Shown piece after piece: positions 15,301 through 19,452 of a stretch of DNA of 19,452 nucleotides. A model generated the notes under the pieces. That model was given only the letters and a program-made list of their open reading frames with translations. It was not told the origin of the DNA and made no database searches. How positions within the stretch are numbered: position 1 is the first letter of the stretch; each line of letters opens with the position of its first letter. Source of the DNA: Kiritimatiellia bacterium (GTDB lineage Bacteria > Verrucomicrobiota > Kiritimatiellia > RFP12 > UBA1067); the NCBI GenBank assembly GCA_017936245.1, contig JAGBFY010000003.1, positions 1 through 19,452 of the forward strand. Direction: 5' to 3'. Made by a program: the position numbers and the translations under genes.

Positions 15301-16057
15301 CGACTAGTTTTCTGGGGGTGTCGGTTTCGTAGATATCCTGATCCTTGCCTGTGGTCGAGAGCACGTCGACCTCAACATTCAAGCCATTGAAAAACTCCTG
15401 GATTTCCCGGATGTCCCTATCGCGATTGACCATCGCAAGCGCAAGAAGGCGATCTCGTCTGCGTCCATACGCATTGACCGGCAACGGTACGGAAGTCCCT
15501 TCAACTGGGGTTTTCCGTCCAACTCGATTGAGCGGACGGAACTCAAGTGTTGGCAACCGCCCTTTATAAAGCCTTATGGATGCAATGTCTATGCCGCCAT
15601 CTCCAGTCCGCGGATCCCATTTATAGAAGGCAAATGAGAATAGTGGATGCTTCGAAGAAACAAACGGGAAGCGATATGTACGGAACTCTTCATCAAGAAG
15701 CACCTTATCCGCCACATGCACCCCTTCACCCACCTTGCCGTTGGGCTTGCGAAACAGCTCAAGCACGTTGAGAGTTGCCTTGCCTTTAACGCCTCGAGCC
15801 TTCACCTCCATCGTATATTCGGTATCCGGTTCGTAACTGCGAGGCGAACCGCTGAGGAACAGATAAGATTCGCCTGTGGTGCGGTATATCCACTCCCCGC
15901 TCATTGGAGCCGTTTCGATACGCTCCGTGCGTCCCTTGCGGCCAACCTTCCACACAGCATTCGGTTCATCAAACTCAGGATTGTCGAACAGATTTCCGTC
16001 AGCAAAAACGGAGGCACACAGGAACACTCCTGCGCAAATGGACAAAAGAATCCTCAC
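12308..16057 (-). CDS. Large exported GH42-like (beta-galactosidase-type) protein
   Basis: This is a 1249-aa protein starting at GTG 16057 with GAGAGGA 7 nt upstream. Its signal peptide is MRILLSICAGVFLCASVFA. Residues about 22-165 look like a carbohydrate-binding beta-sandwich (NLFDNPEFDEPNAVWKVG to ASIRLYKG). Residues about 590-900 resemble the GH42 barrel, with VVTDEPNF near residue 677 holding the probable acid/base Glu. Residues about 915-1035 resemble the GH42 trimerisation/GATase-like domain (KVLIMPRIKALSDVEIAALS, then GGRIVADE). C-terminal beta-sandwiches follow. The place where GH42 enzymes carry the nucleophile Glu reads LWGYVGYG near residue 836, so that Glu is not evident. The gene starts 21 nt after the beta-helix gene. 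Possible roles are an extracellular or periplasmic glycosidase, or a non-catalytic relative. Confidence 0.75.
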   Translation of the reverse strand: MRILLSICAGVFLCASVFADGNLFDNPEFDEPNAVWKVGRKGRTERIETAPMSGEWIYRTTGESYLFLSGSPRSYEPDTEYTMEVKARGVKGKATLNVLELFRKPNGKVGEGVHVADKVLLDEEFRTYRFPFVSSKHPLFSFAFYKWDPRTGDGGIDIASIRLYKGRLPTLEFRPLNRVGRKTPVEGTSVPLPVNAYGRRRDRLLALAMVNRDRDIREIQEFFNGLNVEVDVLSTTGKDQDIYETDTPRKLVEWRLAKSEYKLFVVPSRAAARIGESLYAAITNGVHSGAGLYMLNTPYPGRFESILALSSPKTPPGDALSRAFPYGILNPKDVDFNPANLAEGKFGKGRVIVEKAPRTGILKLCLRHSVSGTVMFPFGGFADPYLARIMYRAAGMDGFDEQDVNNVEWSAVDVSGTIRRSGVSKDLDAAFMAAQSAFTTSGRHFVSFWKKDMAGNVLDYDASSFERAGPRILAFVPVVESVSGDGCAVFTVETNDASDCALVWTLEDFSGRVIEIGRVMPGSRFEVPVRRLYTNMGFVKLQLRQKGMVRDVRVAPVYARDKDRERTNGDFTPSIWGAMYSLSRDTFKQFDRHLEDVGFRASVLPVPQGGFAQTLRNGMAVGGNDLGEGSVFRPFGQKGNVRIGGINTKRGREKMRRYASATAKCAAPYGVTQYVVTDEPNFTLRRTSDELDEHPENIAEYRRRMAEKYGSIARFNARHGASYSSFDELSPARIAEARSTGKFAEFIEWRNFNADRWCEAIGLICDEAKKQDPTARVSLANSFGQTALSANDYWKLLTKTGLDFSNEYTAMVYFGRDAIYNFDEFYRSFRPDMRLWGYVGYGMSKTQVRFMPWWFAAHRYGGFTWFSACGRDFRIFEQPSLAYTQDATDLKSELKSSRLMDGLGKLFLSAQWAKRDIAIYYSHESLLVATLLGKETSSFEILDKGPLHDYMYSRQGAQYIVEDMLYQFDFVSPEQVSAGVLDGRKVLIMPRIKALSDVEIAALSRFVKAGGRIVADELPGEYDELGNRRKTLPFSTDEVHVTGSNFDDLNKPQRAGMLDVLSKANAMPVLTCREIVSKTGREAMRFVAGEADVFVLLRMPGRSKGVEKDVFELPVKGHVYDSVAGRYLGRSKQIEVEWGEGDAAVYSVLKSKPSSLRVEGVPESVKRGEELKISVALDAAGVAPDTVFNVRFVSPSGECRFHMQRNVDAPKGMAKVFFPMAYNDAVGDWTVVVTEAMTGMSVERKFSLK

Positions 16058-16078
16058 AAAAACATCCTCTCGTCTGCT

Positions 16079-18748
16079 TTACCGCAGAATGACAGCCATC
16101 GGAACTGACGAATAGTTCGCAATGATCGAGATGCAGCCCGAAGGCTCGCCAGATTGCGTAACCGTGCAGGTCAGCTGGTCGGCAGGATAATCAACGCCGT
16201 CAACGGTGAAACCGAGGAAGCGTCTTCCGGCATCGGACTTCTTCTGAGCCGTAACCGTAATCGTAGCGGCGTTCTCAAGCGCGTTCGTTCCAACCGTTCC
16301 GCCTGTGACGGTAAGCGGTTGCGGTCCGCCACGGCTCACTGCAACGGAAACCGCCTGAACAGGCCACTGGCACGCACCAGCGGTCATCAATCCATCAGGA
16401 GAGAACCTTAGTGGGCGGCCGGAGTAATCGCCTGAAGTATAAGATAGATGATCCCTCAGATCCGCAAGATCGGCATGAGCTATCGCAGGTGAACAGGAGA
16501 GAATTCGCCAGTCATCCGTTCCAGCAATACATGGATCCTTGAAAAGGCAGTTCTCAACAGTCACACCTTCGGCAAGATCCGCTCCGCATATTATGCTGTT
16601 ATCCAAACGGCAGTTCGATGTGACATGATGATTTCCGAGCAGAATTGATGCATATAAAAGCGTCTTGCTGCCAATGGCGCCATCTACCGTACAAAACCTC
16701 GCAACTGTAGAATTCCAGAGGACACTCGGCGTCACTTCATATCCAACCACATTATCCCTGACAATGCATGACATAAGTTCGGACATCCATACCGTCCCCT
16801 GATGCACTGTTGTGTTATCTGCAATCAAACAACGAAAGAAATACCCACTTTTTGTTGCAGATGCCCAATGGGCATGATTGTTGGTGATAATGCAATCCAA
16901 AACATGCTCACACGATCCATAGTAGCCACCTGCCGCTGCTGAAGTCGTGAATTGATTCACTCCTTCAGGAGTAATACCTGTATAGCCACCAGTCAATGTA
17001 AACCCTTGCAAGCCACCTACACGTCCACTGTGGTACCACGACACACACCGCACAGCATTGGGACCATATCCACCTGTAGCAGGATCCGGAGCCCCAACTA
17101 TGAATGTACGTTCTGCACCATGTGTTGACACAATCCGAACCGTCTTTCGATTCACCGCCACGCGATTTGAGATGCCGTAATCTATCACTCCTCCTTTATC
17201 GTATACTCCAGGCGCAACGGAAATATACGACCTTCTCGAATACTCGCTAGATGCCACATCCACTGCATCCTGTATTGTTGTGAAAGCAGTTTCAGGAGTA
17301 AGTCCATCTGGATTCTCAGCCAATGACGAAGCATTCACATAATAAACATCATGGGAGGCATAAACATGGTTGGTCACTTCCACATCCTGCGGCGGCGGCG
17401 CGAAACGGAATGTTTCATCAAACTCCGGATAGTGGCAAAGCTGTTTGGTATATGCTGGAGTGATCTCATACTTAAAAAGTGGCTTGCCGCTTGAAAATGT
17501 CGCCTTTACAGACCACTGGGTTGGATACGTTTCGGCATAAGCGTAGGAGCCGCGACTCGTCAGGGGCAACCGTCCAGCTGATGTCGTCAAGTAAGCACCG
17601 GTATCTCCGAGGAAAACAACACATCCTCCCGTTGGATTGAAGGTTTCCTGCACTGCACCACAGTTTACAACACCAGATTCGGCAATATCCTGTCCCTTAA
17701 AATCCTTGTATCTGTATTTTTCTTCAAGATATTCCGTCCATCCCTTTATGCCATTCTCAAATGATATTTTAGTCAGAAATTCAGCATTTCCCGCACCAAC
17801 TGCTGGAGCATTTTCTAAAAGACGAAAGTCCTTAAAAGGTGACGCTACCAAATTATGCCCCGTGGATTCGAATTTGCAATCGACAGGTTCTTTGAACTCA
17901 CTTGAGGAACGGTCCGTTACACAGTTTTTAGCTATCGAATATCCTGGATCCCCAAAATTTCCTGCATTTCCAAAGATGAGGCAATTGTACAATTTCAATT
18001 CAGAGTATTGAGAACTCCAAGATGATCCTGTCAATTCGTTTTCAAATATTGAACAGTTGACCAATGTCTTGCAATAGGCTATATGGGATTTGGGATTGGA
18101 ATTGTGACATATTATTGTATTGTGCGCATTTGCCTGAAAAATTGCGCCACCACGATTGCTAGCCGTGTTGTCCGTGACTAGACACCCTATCAATGTTCCT
18201 CTATATGCTCCAGCGCCATCTCTAGCGACATTGTTTGAGATTACGCAGTCACAAATGAAATATTTGTGCCATGATTCAGACAATACTCCTCCACCCCATT
18301 TTGTACCACCGCCGCAAAGCGTAAACCCTTCTACAATCGCAGATTGGATCCCAAGAGCTATGCATCGAAGATCCTTTTCCTCGCCTAGGTCAGTACGAAG
18401 CCCTTTGATGAAGGTCTTCTCTCGCCCCGCAAAAGACCGAAGATGCACCTGATTCGTCAAAACGACTCGGGCTCTTGTCTCTGCCACTTCCGTAGCGGAA
18501 TAATACGACCCCTCGCCCTCATCATAAATGCCGGGGAGTACAGTAACAACATCGCCATTTTTAGCAAGGTCAACAGCTGCCTGAATCGTGCGCTTTGCGG
18601 TTTCTACGGTCAACCCGTCACCACTGTCGTCCGGACGCTTCTTCGAAACAAAGTATTCCGTTGCCGAAACGGAAAGCGATCCAGAAACCGCAAGAACAGT
18701 AAATATACTGCGCAGCATTAAACGCAGTTCACGGACATTCTTCGACAT
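16079..18748 (-). CDS. Exported double right-handed beta-helix (pectin-lyase-fold) protein
   Basis: This is an 889-aa protein starting at ATG 18748 with AAGGAG 7 nt upstream. A signal peptide ends at about residue 30 (LAVSGSLSVSA). Two homologous halves are visible. Each opens with the same strand pattern, YFVSKKRPDDSGDGLTVETA and VYYVNASSLAENPDGLTPET. Each continues with TIQAAVD or TIQDAVD, a 'VLPGIYD/VAPGVYD' strand and coils such as CVISNNVARDGAGA and CIITNNHAHWAS. These are the signatures of parallel beta-helix repeats (NosD/PbH1 type). A C-terminal domain of about 90 residues (ITVTAQKKSDAGRRFLGFTV) looks like a bacterial surface repeat. Such folds bind or cleave polysaccharides, but no lyase catalytic set is recognised. 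It heads the operon with the GH42-like protein and the EEP enzyme. Confidence 0.8.
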   Translation of the reverse strand: MSKNVRELRLMLRSIFTVLAVSGSLSVSATEYFVSKKRPDDSGDGLTVETAKRTIQAAVDLAKNGDVVTVLPGIYDEGEGSYYSATEVAETRARVVLTNQVHLRSFAGREKTFIKGLRTDLGEEKDLRCIALGIQSAIVEGFTLCGGGTKWGGGVLSESWHKYFICDCVISNNVARDGAGAYRGTLIGCLVTDNTASNRGGAIFQANAHNTIICHNSNPKSHIAYCKTLVNCSIFENELTGSSWSSQYSELKLYNCLIFGNAGNFGDPGYSIAKNCVTDRSSSEFKEPVDCKFESTGHNLVASPFKDFRLLENAPAVGAGNAEFLTKISFENGIKGWTEYLEEKYRYKDFKGQDIAESGVVNCGAVQETFNPTGGCVVFLGDTGAYLTTSAGRLPLTSRGSYAYAETYPTQWSVKATFSSGKPLFKYEITPAYTKQLCHYPEFDETFRFAPPPQDVEVTNHVYASHDVYYVNASSLAENPDGLTPETAFTTIQDAVDVASSEYSRRSYISVAPGVYDKGGVIDYGISNRVAVNRKTVRIVSTHGAERTFIVGAPDPATGGYGPNAVRCVSWYHSGRVGGLQGFTLTGGYTGITPEGVNQFTTSAAAGGYYGSCEHVLDCIITNNHAHWASATKSGYFFRCLIADNTTVHQGTVWMSELMSCIVRDNVVGYEVTPSVLWNSTVARFCTVDGAIGSKTLLYASILLGNHHVTSNCRLDNSIICGADLAEGVTVENCLFKDPCIAGTDDWRILSCSPAIAHADLADLRDHLSYTSGDYSGRPLRFSPDGLMTAGACQWPVQAVSVAVSRGGPQPLTVTGGTVGTNALENAATITVTAQKKSDAGRRFLGFTVDGVDYPADQLTCTVTQSGEPSGCISIIANYSSVPMAVILR

Positions 18749-18790
18749 ATGCAAACTCCTTGAATTGAACTAATTTCACAACGGGAGAGC

Positions 18791-18817
18791 ATAATATCAA
18801 AAACTTTTTTTTTTCAA
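18791..18817 (-). promoter_or_regulatory. Promoter of the beta-helix / GH42-like / EEP operon
   Basis: On the minus strand TTGAAA (18817-18812) and TATTAT (18796-18791) are separated by 15 nt made of an A-run and a T-run. The leader to ATG 18748 would be about 35 nt and contains AAGGAG. The 15-nt A-rich spacer repeats the design seen at 11391-11417. Confidence 0.55.
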
Positions 18818-18983
18818 CCGAAAATCGAAGTCTCACCTCTTTCGGGACAAGGCTCGAAAAGTCAATGAAAATAAGGTTCGGACTAATTCTCAAGGGTGTG
18901 TGGGCTTGTTTTGATTTTTAGTTCGCCTGATTCTGGGTCTGGATGAACGGATCCGGTGTTTCAGTGATTTAAGGCATATGGCA
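18818..18983. other. Non-coding stretch
   Basis: Nothing gene-like or clearly structured is seen between the operon promoter and the short open tail at 18984. The composition is mixed and no strong inverted repeats stand out. Confidence 0.4.
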
Positions 18984-19049
18984 TCAATACGCCTTCTTCA
19001 TCTTGTACAAACTTTCTTTCTTTTCGTCGCCCTCAAAAACGACTACATG
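18984..19049 (-). pseudogene. Short open tail (3' exon-like) after the intron remnant
   Basis: Immediately 3' of the intron-like end at 19052, the minus strand reads 21 codons HVVVFEGDEKKESLYKMKKA plus Y and then TGA. The composition (hydrophobic strand, charged helix, stop) looks like the C-terminus of a protein. It may be the remains of the gene the intron entered. There is no start codon and the family is not recognised. Confidence 0.3.
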
Positions 19050-19051
19050 CT

Positions 19052-19223
19052 GTGGAGTAGAGCATTCCGCCTCGGTTCTTTCGATGCGGATACCCCCTCT
19101 TCAAACCGTGCGTGCGAATTTCCCGCACCTGAAATACCTTCCCCATCCTTCCAAGACAAGATTGAGACGATTTATCACTTCAACTTTGCGCACTTTTGGT
19201 CTCTTGCGGCCAATGAGCCACAT
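19052..19223 (-). mobile_element. Remnant of a group II intron 3' end with maturase tail, copy 2
   Basis: The minus strand carries GTGCGGGAAATTCGCACGCA then CGGTTTGAAGAGGGGG (about 19124-19093), matching the 3' arm and loop of domain V. The 5' arm is degenerate. A domain VI-like segment follows, ending CTCTACTCCAC at 19052. The 46-nt core (19082-19127) is 39/46 identical to copy 1. A maturase C-terminal fragment lies just upstream and overlaps domain V. Both together support a group II intron origin. Most of the intron and its reverse transcriptase are missing. Confidence 0.55.
19101..19223 (-). pseudogene. C-terminal fragment of group II intron maturase (GIIM motif)
   Basis: Forty codons from ATG 19223 to TGA 19101 include INRLNLVLEGWGRYFRCG. 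This fits the conserved 'LNpxlrGWxnYFr.g' motif of the group II intron maturase-specific domain. The preceding residues are basic (GRKRPKVRKVEV). Full-length proteins are about 400-600 aa, so this is only the tail. The reading frame is closed just upstream of the ATG and the reverse-transcriptase domain is absent. Confidence 0.55.
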
Positions 19224-19304
19224 CCGTCGATTCCGTCAAATTCGAGGCCAGTTTGACGGAACGTTTCCGACCATCCACCCCGTAAGCGCGAAAGGAGGTG
19301 CGCG

Positions 19305-19452
19305 ATGAGATACGGAAGCGTAGCCGCGATGGTTTCATGGCTCGATCGGGATGAGCGGAAGCGTTCACGCGAACGCAGGATGCGCAACCGCATCCGCAAA
19401 CTGCCGCCCTGCCAAAGACGGTTCGCGCTCACCCTGAGGCGGGTTTTGGAGG
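19305..19452 (+). CDS. Small basic protein of unknown family, 3' truncated by window edge
   Basis: ATG 19305 is preceded by AAAGGAGGTG with 6 nt spacing, the best ribosome site in this part of the window. The 49 visible codons are very rich in Arg (MRYGSVAAMVSWLDRDERKR, later RKLPPCQRRFALTLRRVLE). The second part resembles the helical start of sigma-like or HTH phage/transposon regulators, but this is too short to call. It is divergent from the intron remnant. The gene could belong to a mobile element beyond the edge. Confidence 0.5.
   Translation, partial: MRYGSVAAMVSWLDRDERKRSRERRMRNRIRKLPPCQRRFALTLRRVLE

Overview
The window looks like a piece of an anaerobic, glycan-degrading bacterium, most likely from the Kiritimatiellota / Verrucomicrobiota / Lentisphaerota side of the tree. 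This is an inference from gene style: many large Sec-exported LamG, beta-helix and glycosidase proteins, autotransporter-like passenger fragments, a XylR-type regulator and moderate-to-high GC. No rRNA, tRNA or CRISPR array is visible.

Left region (1-8379, all minus strand). One catabolic operon runs leftwards from 8379: MFS transporter, SDR dehydrogenase, KDPG/KDPGal-type aldolase, enolase-superfamily sugar-acid dehydratase, exported double-LamG protein, exported clan GH-A glycosidase. The first three genes are joined by 4-nt ATGA overlaps and the dehydratase follows after 11 nt. The likely logic is that secreted proteins bind and cut a glycan, the transporter imports the sugar or sugar acid, the SDR oxidises, the dehydratase makes a 2-keto-3-deoxy acid and the aldolase splits it to pyruvate plus an aldehyde. 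The 3' end of the glycosidase gene is a mosaic with a frameshift. Next to it is a truncated exported protein that runs off the left edge.

Control point (8380-9656). A XylR-like regulator (LacI-type sensor plus AraC HTH) is divergent from the operon. Two direct repeats 23 bp apart lie between the two TATAAT boxes, as expected for an AraC-type activator site.

Repeat- and fossil-rich zone (9657-11477). Here are an inverted pair of REP-like elements, a duplicated AT-rich tail, a 17-bp inverted repeat, four copies of CATGGGGCGTTTTG, GC hairpins, a C-terminal gene fragment and a frameshifted passenger-type gene. The start of that gene is separated from its promoter by a sequence resembling the 3' end (domains V-VI) of a group II intron.

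Right region (11478-18817, minus strand). A second operon encodes an exported 889-aa double beta-helix protein, an exported 1249-aa GH42-like protein and an exported endonuclease/exonuclease/phosphatase-fold enzyme. A promoter-like TTGAAA-15-TATTAT lies upstream.

Right edge (18818-19452). A second, diverged group II intron 3' remnant carries a recognisable maturase (GIIM) tail. A plus-strand CDS with a strong Shine-Dalgarno starts at 19305 and runs off the window.

No clearly new defence or mobile system is evident. The most unusual items are the two matching intron fossils, the mosaic glycosidase tail, the operator layout and the repeat cluster at 9690-10219.
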